A DNA stretch of 64,000 nt from JAANXG01 sp034520625 (lineage in GTDB: Bacteria; Pseudomonadota; Gammaproteobacteria; Arenicellales; JAANXG01): positions 1-64,000 of the forward strand of contig JAXHNI010000007.1 of assembly GCA_034520625.1 (NCBI GenBank), read 5' to 3'. A model generated the notes under the pieces. The model searched no databases, was not told the DNA's origin, and saw nothing but the letters and a program-made list of their open reading frames with translations. Of the stretch, positions 26,115 to 34,112 are shown one piece after another (positions within the stretch are counted from its first letter, which is position 1; each line of letters opens with the position of its first letter). The translations under genes were made by a program, and so were the position numbers.

Positions 26115-26774
26115 ATGCCATTGCGTATTGGTGACGATGTCCCGGACTTCACTGCGGAGACCACTGAAGGAACCATCAAGTTTCATGATTGGATTGGAGA
26201 CGGCTGGGCGGTTCTTTTTTCCCATCCCAAGGATTTCACTCCGGTTTGCACCACCGAGCTCGGCTACATGGCGGGGTTGAAGCCGGAATTCGACAAGCGC
26301 AACTGCAAGATCATCGGACTGAGCGTCGATTCCGTGGAGGACCACAAGTCCTGGTCCAAGGATATTGAAGAGACACAGGGAAACAAGGTTAACTACCCAA
26401 TGATCGGCGATACCAATCTCGAAGTTGCCAAGGCCTTTGACATGATCCACCCCAATGCAAGCGGGAGCGCCAAGGATCGCACTGCGGCAGACAACCAGAC
26501 GATTCGCTCTGTGTTCGTGATCGGCCCGGACAAGAAAGTCAAGGCGATGGTGTCGTACCCGATGAGCACGGGCCGCAACTTCGACGAAATACTGCGGATC
26601 CTCGACTCCTGCCAGCTCACCGCGACTCACAAGGTGGCCACTCCGGCGAACTGGAAACAGGGAGAGGACGTCATTATCGTCCCCGCCGTCCCCGACGACG
26701 AAGCCAGGAAAAAATTTCCCGACGGATGGAAGGCTCTGAAGCCGTACCTCCGTATCGTGCCGCAACCCAAGTAG
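26115..26774 (+). CDS. 1-Cys-type peroxiredoxin (Prx6 family)
   Basis: 219 residues. The peroxidatic cysteine sits in DFTPVCTTELG, the Prx6/AhpC-TSA motif, and the long C-terminal extension (VPAVPDDEARKKFPDGWKAL) is typical of Prx6, which reduces hydrogen peroxide and organic hydroperoxides. A strong ribosome-binding site (AGGAGG) precedes the ATG by 9 bp, and a terminator follows, so it is a well-expressed single-gene unit. Confidence 0.94.
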   Translation: MPLRIGDDVPDFTAETTEGTIKFHDWIGDGWAVLFSHPKDFTPVCTTELGYMAGLKPEFDKRNCKIIGLSVDSVEDHKSWSKDIEETQGNKVNYPMIGDTNLEVAKAFDMIHPNASGSAKDRTAADNQTIRSVFVIGPDKKVKAMVSYPMSTGRNFDEILRILDSCQLTATHKVATPANWKQGEDVIIVPAVPDDEARKKFPDGWKALKPYLRIVPQPK

Positions 26775-26796
26775 CGACCAACGATTCGTACGGACT

Positions 26797-26822
26797 AAAA
26801 AGGCGCCGGAGGCGCCTTTTTT
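26797..26822 (+). terminator. bidirectional rho-independent terminator
   Basis: A 10-bp hairpin AAAAGGCGCC-GGA-GGCGCCTTTT followed by further T, 22 bp past the peroxiredoxin stop. The A-run on the 5' side makes it usable from the minus strand as well, for the GlsB gene. Confidence 0.92.
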
Positions 26823-26984
26823 ATTTGCACTCCGCAACCGCCGGGGGCGGATGATCCCGGCGTAGAGCCCCGGCATCGGTACAAAACCGCGCGGTCCCTC
26901 GCTGCGGGCGCTCAGAGCCACTCTGCCGCCAAGCCGGGTCGGTTGAACCGCCGGCTCCCGTCCGAGGCCGCAGAAGGCGCCGGC

Positions 26985-27230
26985 CTACCTCATCAGTCGC
27001 ACCAGGTACAGCAACACGACGGCCCCGATTGTCGCCGAGATGATCTGTCCCAGCAGATGGGTCGCGGAGAATCCCAGTACCTGCAGCAGGAACCCACCGA
27101 CAAATGCCCCGATCACACCCACCAGGATGTTCACAGGCAGACCGAACCCCCGCCCCTTGATAATCCAGCCCGCCAGCCATCCGGCAATGCCACCCACGAT
27201 CAGAAAAACAATCAGGCCCGTCGCGGTCAC
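26985..27230 (-). CDS. GlsB/YeaQ/YmgE-family membrane protein
   Basis: 81 residues with three glycine-rich membrane helices: GLIVFLIVGGIAGWLAGWI, LPVNILVGVIGAFVGGFLLQ and ISATIGAVVLLYLVRLM. This transglycosylase-associated family of small inner-membrane proteins is linked to general and acid stress in enterobacteria. The family motif KGRGFGLPVNILVGVIGA is intact. Single gene upstream of the bidirectional terminator. Confidence 0.92.
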   Translation of the reverse strand: MTATGLIVFLIVGGIAGWLAGWIIKGRGFGLPVNILVGVIGAFVGGFLLQVLGFSATHLLGQIISATIGAVVLLYLVRLMR

Positions 27231-27311
27231 GGTTCTCCTCCTTCAGTCATTCACAACGATACAGGGCTACCGGTCGGTGGTTGGCAACATATCCGGCATC
27301 CGGCGCCGGAA

Positions 27312-27731
27312 CTACCACTCGCCGGTGTTTCCCATTGAGGCCCAGGGCTCCCTGGGAGCCAGATCCTCGCCCTTTTGCAGCAGTTCGATGGAAATACCAT
27401 CCGGTGAGCGGATGAAGGCCATATGACCATCCCGCGGCGGGCGGTTGATGGTAACGCCCGCGTCCATCAGCCGCTGGCAGGTTTCGTAGATATCCTCGAC
27501 CTCGTACGCCAGGTGCCCGAAGTTGCGTCCGCCGGTCAGAGTCTCGGGGTCGTAGTTCCAAGTCAACTCGATCTGCGCGGATTCATCTCCCGGAGCGGCA
27601 AGCATCACCAGCGTGAAGCGTCCCTCGGTATTGTCGTAGCGGCGCAGCTCCCGCAGCCCCAGCTTATTGCAGTAAAAGTCCAATGAGGTCTCCAGGTTGG
27701 AAACCCTGACCATGGTATGCAGATATTTCAT
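27312..27731 (-). CDS. gloA: lactoylglutathione lyase (glyoxalase I)
   Basis: 139 residues, the usual bacterial glyoxalase I size. The metal ligands are recognisable: His5 (YLHTMVRV), Glu in QIELTWN, His in NFGHLAYEV and Glu in GISIELLQ. It converts the methylglyoxal-glutathione hemithioacetal to S-lactoylglutathione. The short length and absence of the insertions of the Zn-type suggest a Ni/Co-dependent enzyme like that of E. coli (family knowledge). Confidence 0.95.
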   Translation of the reverse strand: MKYLHTMVRVSNLETSLDFYCNKLGLRELRRYDNTEGRFTLVMLAAPGDESAQIELTWNYDPETLTGGRNFGHLAYEVEDIYETCQRLMDAGVTINRPPRDGHMAFIRSPDGISIELLQKGEDLAPREPWASMGNTGEW

Positions 27732-27789
27732 ATTTCGCTCGTGATTATTCCAGTGTCAATCGAGTGGCGGAATACACTAGGCATCGCCG

Positions 27790-28290
27790 TCAATCGTCCC
27801 CGTCAACCATGTCCCTGCTTTTCTCCTTGGCTTTGTCATAGCCGCGTTTGACGGCATCACCAGCCTTCTCCACCGTTTCCCTGGTGGCATCCCAGGCCTG
27901 GCCTGATTTCTCTCTGGTCCAGTCAGCAGCATCTCCGGCGCCTTCCCTGGTGGCGTCCCAGGCCCGGCCGCCCTTCTCCCTGCTCCACCTGATGGCATTT
28001 CCGGCGCCCTCCGCAGTGGCGTCCCAGGCCTCACCAGCTTTCCGATATGTGTACGTCGCCGCGCTCGACGCCCCTTCCCGGGTGGCGTTCCAGGCGCGTT
28101 CCGAAGCCTCCTTTGTCTTCTGCCAGGTTTCACCGGCGCTTCCGGTCGATTGTTGATCAGTTTGCCCGGCGGAATCGGCGCTGCTATCCGCCTGGCTTTC
28201 CACAACCTCGGGCTGAACCGGGGCCGCCTCGTTTCCGGCGGACGCCGGGCCCGCCAACAACACCATCATGATCAAAAGAGTTCTCACCAT
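27790..28290 (-). CDS. exported protein with four 22-residue AWDATREGA-type repeats
   Basis: 166 residues. MVRTLLIMMVLLAGPASA is a Sec signal; then an acidic Ser/Gln linker (residues 19-55) and four consecutive 22-residue repeats each starting AW(N/D)AT and continuing REGA.. or similar, ending KAKEKSRDM. The 11/22-residue period with alternating small and charged residues predicts amphipathic helices, as in LEA-like or apolipoprotein-like proteins that coat membranes or protect during water stress. No family name is recognised. The ATG preceded by CGGAGAAACGGG is chosen over an upstream one at 28368, which would lose the signal. Lies between two stress genes. Confidence 0.72.
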   Translation of the reverse strand: MVRTLLIMMVLLAGPASAGNEAAPVQPEVVESQADSSADSAGQTDQQSTGSAGETWQKTKEASERAWNATREGASSAATYTYRKAGEAWDATAEGAGNAIRWSREKGGRAWDATREGAGDAADWTREKSGQAWDATRETVEKAGDAVKRGYDKAKEKSRDMVDGDD

Positions 28291-28339
28291 CCCGTTTCTC
28301 CGATGTTCAGTATGTCGCCAGAGCCCGGCATCAATCCAC

Positions 28340-28822
28340 CTACAATGCGCGAAGCATGGACTCGGCATCGCTCACCTCGAGTTTTCCCGGAGCTTCGACG
28401 TTCAGCCGGGTCACCACACCGTCATCCACCACCATGGCGTATCGTTGCGAGCGCAAGCCGAGGCCCCGGGCGGCGAGATCCAGCTCCAGGCCAACGGCCC
28501 GGGTAAACGCGCCATCGGGGTCGGCGATCATGAGGATCCTGTCATCCACGTTGTGCTGCTTGCCCCACGCATCCATCACGAATGGGTCATTCACGGACAT
28601 ACACACAATCTGGTCGACGCCTTCGGCCAGCAGTTCGTCCGCCTTGACCACATAGCCCGGCAGGTGCGCCTGGGAGCAGGTGGGCGTGAATGCGCCCGGC
28701 ACCGCAAAAAGCACTGTCTTCCGGCCGGCGAACAACTCGGACGAGGAAACCGTTTCCGGCCCCTTTTTCCCCATACGGTAGAGTTCGGCGACCGGTATTT
28801 TATCACCGACAGCGATGGTCAT
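28340..28822 (-). CDS. peroxiredoxin (Prx5/atypical 2-Cys family)
   Basis: 160 residues. The peroxidatic cysteine lies in VPGAFTPTCSQAHLPGYV, the Prx5 signature; no second conserved cysteine is obvious apart from VCMSVNDP, which may serve as resolving cysteine or leave reduction to glutathione/glutaredoxin. The C-terminal LNVEAPGKLEVSDAESML is typical of the bacterial branch. Its start overlaps nothing and the repeat-protein gene begins 49 bp downstream on the same strand, so they may share a transcript. Confidence 0.92.
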   Translation of the reverse strand: MTIAVGDKIPVAELYRMGKKGPETVSSSELFAGRKTVLFAVPGAFTPTCSQAHLPGYVVKADELLAEGVDQIVCMSVNDPFVMDAWGKQHNVDDRILMIADPDGAFTRAVGLELDLAARGLGLRSQRYAMVVDDGVVTRLNVEAPGKLEVSDAESMLRAL

Positions 28823-29021
28823 GATCTATTCTCCAGAAGTGAAATTTCGGGGAGCAAACGATCCGCCTCAGGGCGGAGTATACGTGTTGCAGCCGGCCGG
28901 CCGGGCGGGCAAAACACACGAGTCCCGGCGCCACCCGGGCCGACGCCGGAACCGATGCGGCATTCCGGGATAAGTCATTGAAAGTCCTGTGATTTAGGCA
29001 CCATATTGTGCCACAAAACTC

Positions 29022-29049
29022 TTTATTGCGTCGCTTGTCCCTTTATAGT
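29022..29049 (+). promoter_or_regulatory. candidate promoter of the histone-tailed dksA
   Basis: TTTATT (29022-29027) and TATAGT (29044-29049) separated by 16 bp within an AT-rich stretch, 47 bp ahead of the ATG. The -35 is weak, the -10 good. An AGGAG ribosome-binding site lies just before the start. Confidence 0.5.
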
Positions 29050-29095
29050 ACAAATGCGCGCTTAATTTTTTCAACGCGCAGTCAGGAGTCAGTAC

Positions 29096-29845
29096 ATGGC
29101 CGCTAAATCCAAGAAGGCCACGAAAAAGACCAGCAAGAAGGTGACCGCCAGAAAGAAAACGGCGAAGAAAGCCGCTCGCAAAAAGACTGCCAAGAAAACA
29201 GCCAAGAAAACAGCCAAGAAAGCCGCCAAGAAAACGGCGAAGAAAAGCGCCGCCGGGTCCAGGAAATCCACCGGCACCTCGGCTGCCGGAAAAAAGACGA
29301 AAAAGAAGGTCGCCAGCACGAAAAAGGCCGGCACCAGGAGCGTCCCGGGAACACCCGGAAAGAAGAAGGCAGCCAAGAAGTCCCGGGCATCCACCGGGGC
29401 GAGCCGCCGCTCGCCGAGCCTGCAGACCGCTCACTCCGTCATCCCCGGGATTGAGTCGTATCAGCCCGGCAAGGGCGAAGAGTACATGAACGAATCGCAG
29501 CGGGACCATTTCCGCCAGATTCTGCTCGCCTGGCGCAGCCAGCTGGTGTCGGATATCACCCGGACCATCAGCTCCATGCAGGACGAATCCTTCAACCATC
29601 CCGACCCCACGGACCGGGCGAGTCAGGAGACGGATATGTCGCTGGAGCTGCGCAGCCGCGACCGGGAACGGAAGCTGATCAAGAAGATCGATGACACCAT
29701 ACAGCGCATTGACGAGGATGATTACGGCTTCTGTGACAACTGCGGCGTGGAGATCGGTATCGCGCGGCTCGAGGCCCGCCCCACGGCGACCCTGTGCATA
29801 GACTGCAAGACACTGGACGAAATACGCGAACGCCAGATGGTCTAG
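29096..29845 (+). CDS. dksA: RNA polymerase-binding DksA with histone H1-like N-terminal tail
   Basis: 249 residues, against about 150 for E. coli DksA. Residues about 1-108 are a lysine/alanine/threonine/serine-rich tail built on repeated KKTAK/KKAAK units (about 23 of the first 50 residues are Lys), like the C-terminal tail of histone H1 or bacterial AlgP/Hc1. Residues about 125-249 are a normal DksA: tip motif D170-P-T-D173-R-A175, coiled coil, and zinc finger CDNC (213-216) / CIDC (234-237). DksA inserts into the polymerase secondary channel and works with ppGpp on rRNA and amino-acid promoters. The tail would be expected to bind DNA non-specifically. A YheT-like gene starts 15 bp after the stop. 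Confidence 0.92.
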   Translation: MAAKSKKATKKTSKKVTARKKTAKKAARKKTAKKTAKKTAKKAAKKTAKKSAAGSRKSTGTSAAGKKTKKKVASTKKAGTRSVPGTPGKKKAAKKSRASTGASRRSPSLQTAHSVIPGIESYQPGKGEEYMNESQRDHFRQILLAWRSQLVSDITRTISSMQDESFNHPDPTDRASQETDMSLELRSRDRERKLIKKIDDTIQRIDEDDYGFCDNCGVEIGIARLEARPTATLCIDCKTLDEIRERQMV

Positions 29846-29859
29846 CACTCGTCCCGGCC

Positions 29860-30849
29860 GTGTCGCTCACATCCGGCGCCGCCTTCACCCCGGCTTGGTG
29901 GTGCCGCAGCCCCCATCTCCAGACCCTGTGGCCGCACCTGTTCCGTCTCCGGCCCCGGCCCCGGTACCGACGGGAGCGGCTCGAGCTCCCCGACGGGGAT
30001 TTCCTGGATCTCGACTGGTGCGGCCCGACTATGCCGGATCCCCTCGTCGTGATTCTGCATGGGCTGGAAGGCTCCTCTTCGTCGCATTATGTCCGCGCGC
30101 TGGCGCACAACCTCGCGCTGTGCGGGATACCCAGTGTGGTGATGCATCAACGCGGCTGCAGCGGCGTGCCGAACCGCCTGGCCCGCTTCTATCACGCAGG
30201 GGAGACCGGTGATCTGCGATTCGTCCTGGAACACTGCCGGCGCAAGCAGCCCGATGGGCGTTTGTATGGGGTGGGGTTCTCGCTGGGCGGTAATATACTG
30301 CTCAAGTGGCTCGGGGAGTCGCGGGACACACTGCTCGACGCAGCGGCAGCGGTTTCGGTGCCGTTTCGACTGGACCACGGCGCCTGGCGCCTGGAGCGTG
30401 GCGCCTCCCGGTTATACCAGGCTCATCTGGTCCGCGGCATGAAACAGTCCGTCGCCCGAAAAAGACGGGTGATGCGGCATCCCGTGGACGTCCGGGTCCT
30501 GGCGACGTGCCGGACCTTCGAGCAGATCGACAACCGTCTGACAGCACCGCTGCACGGATTCCGCGACGCCCGGGATTATTACCAACGCAACAGCTGCCGG
30601 CAGTTCCTGGGAGCGATACGTACGCCTACCCTCATCATCCACGCGCTCGACGACCCCTTCATGATCCCCGCCGCCGTTCCCGGGCCAGGGGAGCTGCCCG
30701 CAGACGTCAGTATGGAATTGAGCCATCACGGCGGTCATTGTGGATTCGTCTCGGGACCAACGCCATTCCGGCCCCGGTACTGGCTCGATCGGCGGCTTCC
30801 GGACTATATCCGCTTGCGCATGGCACACGACTCCGGGGCGTCACGCTGA
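29860..30849 (+). CDS. YheT-like alpha/beta hydrolase
   Basis: About 329 residues of the COG0429 hydrolase group. HLQTLWPHLFR near the N-terminus, VVILHGLEGSSSSHYVRALA (oxyanion region), nucleophile elbow GVGFSLGGNILLKWLG with the catalytic serine, the acid in HALDDPF and histidine in HHGGHCGFV. Substrate unknown. The GTG at 29860 is chosen since it follows the dksA stop by 15 bp and the family begins there; an in-frame start inside dksA (29794) is less likely. Confidence 0.88.
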   Translation: MSLTSGAAFTPAWWCRSPHLQTLWPHLFRLRPRPRYRRERLELPDGDFLDLDWCGPTMPDPLVVILHGLEGSSSSHYVRALAHNLALCGIPSVVMHQRGCSGVPNRLARFYHAGETGDLRFVLEHCRRKQPDGRLYGVGFSLGGNILLKWLGESRDTLLDAAAAVSVPFRLDHGAWRLERGASRLYQAHLVRGMKQSVARKRRVMRHPVDVRVLATCRTFEQIDNRLTAPLHGFRDARDYYQRNSCRQFLGAIRTPTLIIHALDDPFMIPAAVPGPGELPADVSMELSHHGGHCGFVSGPTPFRPRYWLDRRLPDYIRLRMAHDSGASR

Positions 30850-30882
30850 AGCGGTGCCGTGCTCACTGCCGGCGCGCCGGCA

Positions 30883-31350
30883 TCAGGATTGACGCCCCGC
30901 CTGCCGGGAGTCTCTTTCGAGGAGCAGGGTCACCGGACCGTCGTTGACGAGCTGCACTGTCATGTGGGCGCCGAATCGCCCACACTCGACCCGGCCCGCC
31001 GCGCGGGCGGCGAGGACATCCACGAATTCCGCGAACAGGGCTTCAGCGAGAACGGGCTCGATTGCCCCGCTAAAATCCGGGCGCCTGCCGCGTCGAGTAT
31101 CGCCATACAGGGTGAACTGTGGTACCACCAGCAGATCGCCGCGGGTATCGACGACCGAGTACTGGAATCGGCCCCGTTCGTCTTCGAACACGCGGAGATC
31201 CAGAATTTTGTCCGCCATGGGAGCCAGGACGGAAGCATTATCGGAGCCCCCGAATCCGGCAAAAAGGAGCAGCCCCTTGTCCATGGCCGCCACCGCCGCG
31301 CCATTCACCTCGACCGACGCGGACGCCACGCGCTGCAACAGGACACGCAT
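30883..31350 (-). CDS. dtd: D-aminoacyl-tRNA deacylase
   Basis: 155 residues. Removes D-amino acids (and glycine from tRNA-Ala) mischarged on tRNA. The two conserved motifs are present: PQFTLYGDT (usual SQFTL, here with Pro at the first place) and near the C-terminus VQLVNDGPVTLLLE (the cross-subunit NxGPVT motif). The N-terminal MRVLLQRVASASVEV is typical. Convergent with the YheT-like gene, and the pnp stop is 25 bp upstream of its start. Confidence 0.95.
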   Translation of the reverse strand: MRVLLQRVASASVEVNGAAVAAMDKGLLLFAGFGGSDNASVLAPMADKILDLRVFEDERGRFQYSVVDTRGDLLVVPQFTLYGDTRRGRRPDFSGAIEPVLAEALFAEFVDVLAARAAGRVECGRFGAHMTVQLVNDGPVTLLLERDSRQAGRQS

Positions 31351-31374
31351 GCCCCGGTGCGCTGGCGGACCCGA

Positions 31375-33465
31375 CTACGCGGCGTCGGTGAGCGCTTTCA
31401 TGCTCAGGCGGATCCGGCCCTGCTTGTCTACCTCGAGAACCTTTACCTTCACGACGTCGCCTTCCGAAAGCAGGTCGCCGACATTCTCGACGCGTTCCTG
31501 GGAAATCTGGGAGATGTGCACCAGACCGTCCCGGCCGGGAAGGATATTGACGAAGGCGCCGAAATCCATGAGCTTGACGACGCGCCCTTCGTAGATCTTG
31601 CCGACTTCCACATCCGCCGTGATTTCCTCGATTCTGGCTCGGGCTTTCTGGCCGGCCGCGTTGTCCACCGAGGCGATCTTCACGGTGCCGTCGTCGCCGA
31701 TATCGATCTCCGCGCCGGTTTCCTCGGAGATCGCCCGGATGGTGACGCCACCCTTGCCGATAACGTCGCGAATCTTGTCGACCGGCACCTTGATGGTAAT
31801 GATGCGCGGCGCGTGCTCGGACATTTCCTGCCGCGGCTCGGTTATGACCCCAGCCATCTCCCCCAGGATGTGCTCACGGCCTTTCTTGGCCTGCTGAAGC
31901 GCCGTATCCATGATCTCGCGGGTGATTCCGTCGATCTTGATATCCATTTGCAGCGCGGTAACGCCTTCATCGGTTCCCGCGACCTTGAAGTCCATGTCGC
32001 CCAGATGGTCCTCATCACCGAGGATGTCCGTCAGCACGGCGAACTGGTCGCCTTCCTTGATCAGACCCATGGCAACGCCCGCAACCGGTGCCTTGATGGC
32101 AACACCGGCATCCATCAGCGACAGGCTGGCACCGCAGATGGTGGCCATCGAGCTCGATCCGTTGGATTCCGTGATTTCCGACACGACCCGGATGGAGTAC
32201 GGAAATTCAGCCATATCGGGCATTATCGCAGCAAGCCCGCGCTTGGCGAGCTTGCCGTGCCCGATTTCCCGGCGCTTCGGCGTACCCACGCGACCCGTTT
32301 CCCCGACGCAGAACGGTGGAAAATTGTAATGCAGCATGAAGGGCTCCCTGCTTTCCCCCTCCAGTGCGTCGATGATCTGTGCATCCCGCTCGGTACCCAG
32401 CGTCGTGGTCACGATCGCCTGGGTTTCACCACGGGTAAACAGTGATGATCCGTGGGTCCGGGGCAGCACGCCGAGACGGATCGTAATCGGCCGCACGGTC
32501 AACCTGTCGCGGCCGTCGATGCGTGGATTGCCGTCCAGGATCCGACCGCGTACGATCTCTTTCTCGATATCCTTCAGCGCCCTTTTGATCGCGTCAAGGC
32601 GCTCGGGCTCCGTATCCTCGTCGGTCAGTTGCTCAATGACGGAATCCTTGATTCCCGCCAGACGGCTCTGGCGTTCCGTTTTCTCCTGAAGATCGTACGC
32701 CGCTTCCATGTCCTTCCGGGCCAACTCTCCGACGCGGGATACCAGGTCCTCGTCGGATTCCGCGGGGGACCATTCGATGGGGGTGACGCCGTATTCCTCT
32801 GCCAGCTCGCGAATGCTGCGAATCGCCGCCTGCATCTGCTCGTGTCCGAACAGCACCGCATCGAGCATCTGGGCCTCGGAAAGCTCCTTTGCTTCCGACT
32901 CCACCATAAGCACGGCGTTCTCGGTTCCCGCCACCACGAGATCAAGCTTGGATGACTCCTTGAGTTCGGAAATCGAGGGGTTGAGCACATACTCCCCATC
33001 GATAAACCCGACCCTCGTCGCACCGATCGGCCCTCGGAACGGTATCCCGGAGACCGCCAGAGCAGCCGACGTGCCGACCATGGCCACCACATCGGGATCG
33101 ATTTCCGGATCCACCGACATTACGGTACATATGACCTGTACTTCGTGGGTAAAGCCTTCCGGGAAAAGGGGGCGGATGGGCCGGTCGATGAGGCGGCAGG
33201 TGAGTACGGCTTTTTCGGAGGGGCGTCCCTCGCGCTTGAAAAAGCCGCCGGGTATGCGGCCGGCGGCATAGGTTCGTTCTTCGAAATCGACGGTTAACGG
33301 CAGAAAATCTCGGGGCTGTCGACTGGGCTGGCAGACCACGGTGACCAGCACCGAGGTGTCACCGTAACTGGCCACGACGGCCCCCGTCGCCTGCCGGGCG
33401 ATTTCCCCGGCCTCGAGTCTGAATTCATGTTTGCCGTACTGAAACGATTTCGAAACGTAACTCAC
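31375..33465 (-). CDS. pnp: polyribonucleotide nucleotidyltransferase (PNPase)
   Basis: About 696 residues. Phosphorolytic 3'-5' exoribonuclease of the RNA degradosome. Two RNase PH-like domains (FFKREGRPSEKAVLTCRLID in the first; GTPKRREIGHGKLAKR and GSSSMATICGASLSLMDAG in the second), then KH (IRDVIGKGGVTIRAISEETG) and S1 (VEVGKIYEGRVVKLMDFGAF) domains. The GTG at 33465 is chosen: it aligns with the seven residues before FQYG in other PNPases and has GGGGAA 8 nt upstream; a TTG at 33480 is possible. It follows rpsO, the conserved rpsO-pnp pair. Confidence 0.97.
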   Translation of the reverse strand: MSYVSKSFQYGKHEFRLEAGEIARQATGAVVASYGDTSVLVTVVCQPSRQPRDFLPLTVDFEERTYAAGRIPGGFFKREGRPSEKAVLTCRLIDRPIRPLFPEGFTHEVQVICTVMSVDPEIDPDVVAMVGTSAALAVSGIPFRGPIGATRVGFIDGEYVLNPSISELKESSKLDLVVAGTENAVLMVESEAKELSEAQMLDAVLFGHEQMQAAIRSIRELAEEYGVTPIEWSPAESDEDLVSRVGELARKDMEAAYDLQEKTERQSRLAGIKDSVIEQLTDEDTEPERLDAIKRALKDIEKEIVRGRILDGNPRIDGRDRLTVRPITIRLGVLPRTHGSSLFTRGETQAIVTTTLGTERDAQIIDALEGESREPFMLHYNFPPFCVGETGRVGTPKRREIGHGKLAKRGLAAIMPDMAEFPYSIRVVSEITESNGSSSMATICGASLSLMDAGVAIKAPVAGVAMGLIKEGDQFAVLTDILGDEDHLGDMDFKVAGTDEGVTALQMDIKIDGITREIMDTALQQAKKGREHILGEMAGVITEPRQEMSEHAPRIITIKVPVDKIRDVIGKGGVTIRAISEETGAEIDIGDDGTVKIASVDNAAGQKARARIEEITADVEVGKIYEGRVVKLMDFGAFVNILPGRDGLVHISQISQERVENVGDLLSEGDVVKVKVLEVDKQGRIRLSMKALTDAA

Positions 33466-33484
33466 TTTGACTTTCCCCAATTGA

Positions 33485-33754
33485 TTATTTGCGCAGACCC
33501 AGACGACCGATCAGTTCGCGATAGCGTTCAATATCTTCCCGCCTCAGGTAATCCAGCAGTTTCCTGCGCTGGCTGACCAGACGAAGCAAACCCTGGCGGG
33601 AATGATGATCCTGCTTGTGAATCTTGAAATGCGAGGTCAAATCCTCGATTCGGGCCGTCATGAGCGCCACCTGCACTTCCGGCGAACCGGTGTCGCCGTT
33701 GCTGCGCTGATAGTCGCTCATGACTTTCGATTTCTGTTCGGCAGTTAATGCCAT
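33485..33754 (-). CDS. rpsO: 30S ribosomal protein S15
   Basis: 89 residues, standard length, with TEQ-like start (ALTAEQKSKVM), GSPEVQVALMTARI and LRLVSQRRKLLDYLRR. Binds 16S rRNA early in 30S assembly. The ATG follows GAGG; a start nine codons upstream is not needed. A sigma-70 promoter lies about 220 bp upstream within the gap to truB. Confidence 0.97.
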   Translation of the reverse strand: MALTAEQKSKVMSDYQRSNGDTGSPEVQVALMTARIEDLTSHFKIHKQDHHSRQGLLRLVSQRRKLLDYLRREDIERYRELIGRLGLRK

Positions 33755-33975
33755 CTTGCCAACCTCTTGCCTGATTACCAATTACTTGATCTGAGTATTG
33801 CTTGAACGCGCCTGAAGAACTACGAAAAACAGTTTGCCGCGCCGAGGGACCGGCGTACCGACCGCGCCAGAATCCGGTACCCATTCGGCGGTCGTGCCGC
33901 CGCCGCCCGGACCATTTCCCGCGCCGCATTGCGGAACCCGGAAAACCGGCACCCGCCGGGGCGTAAAGCCCGCGT

Positions 33976-34004
33976 ATTCTAACTGCCGACCCGCCGCCTC
34001 ACAA
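33976..34004 (-). promoter_or_regulatory. sigma-70-type promoter for rpsO-pnp
   Basis: On the minus strand TTGTGA (33999-34004) and TAGAAT (33976-33981) with 17 bp between, in the 358-bp gap between truB and rpsO. The leader of about 215 nt is long and GC-rich, room for S15 autoregulation. A hairpin without a T-run at about 34032-34050 (GATTCCG/CGGAATC) precedes it. Confidence 0.6.
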
Positions 34005-34112
34005 CCTAAACCTGAACGGCGGGCAGAACTGGATTCCGGCTTCGGAATCAGGGTGTTCACGGCCCGGGACCGCAACGTCCGGACACCCGGCCCCCATACG
34101 GCAACCCGGCGA

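Noticed and set aside
29100..29260. Short direct DNA repeats (AAGAAAACAGCC-like units) that could suggest a CRISPR or satellite
   Set aside because: They are codon-level repeats of Lys/Ala/Thr units inside the DksA tail, in frame and with no spacers.
30859..32445. Plus-strand open frame of 528 codons opposite dtd and pnp
   Set aside because: Covers two well-defined conserved genes; no family features or ribosome-binding site.
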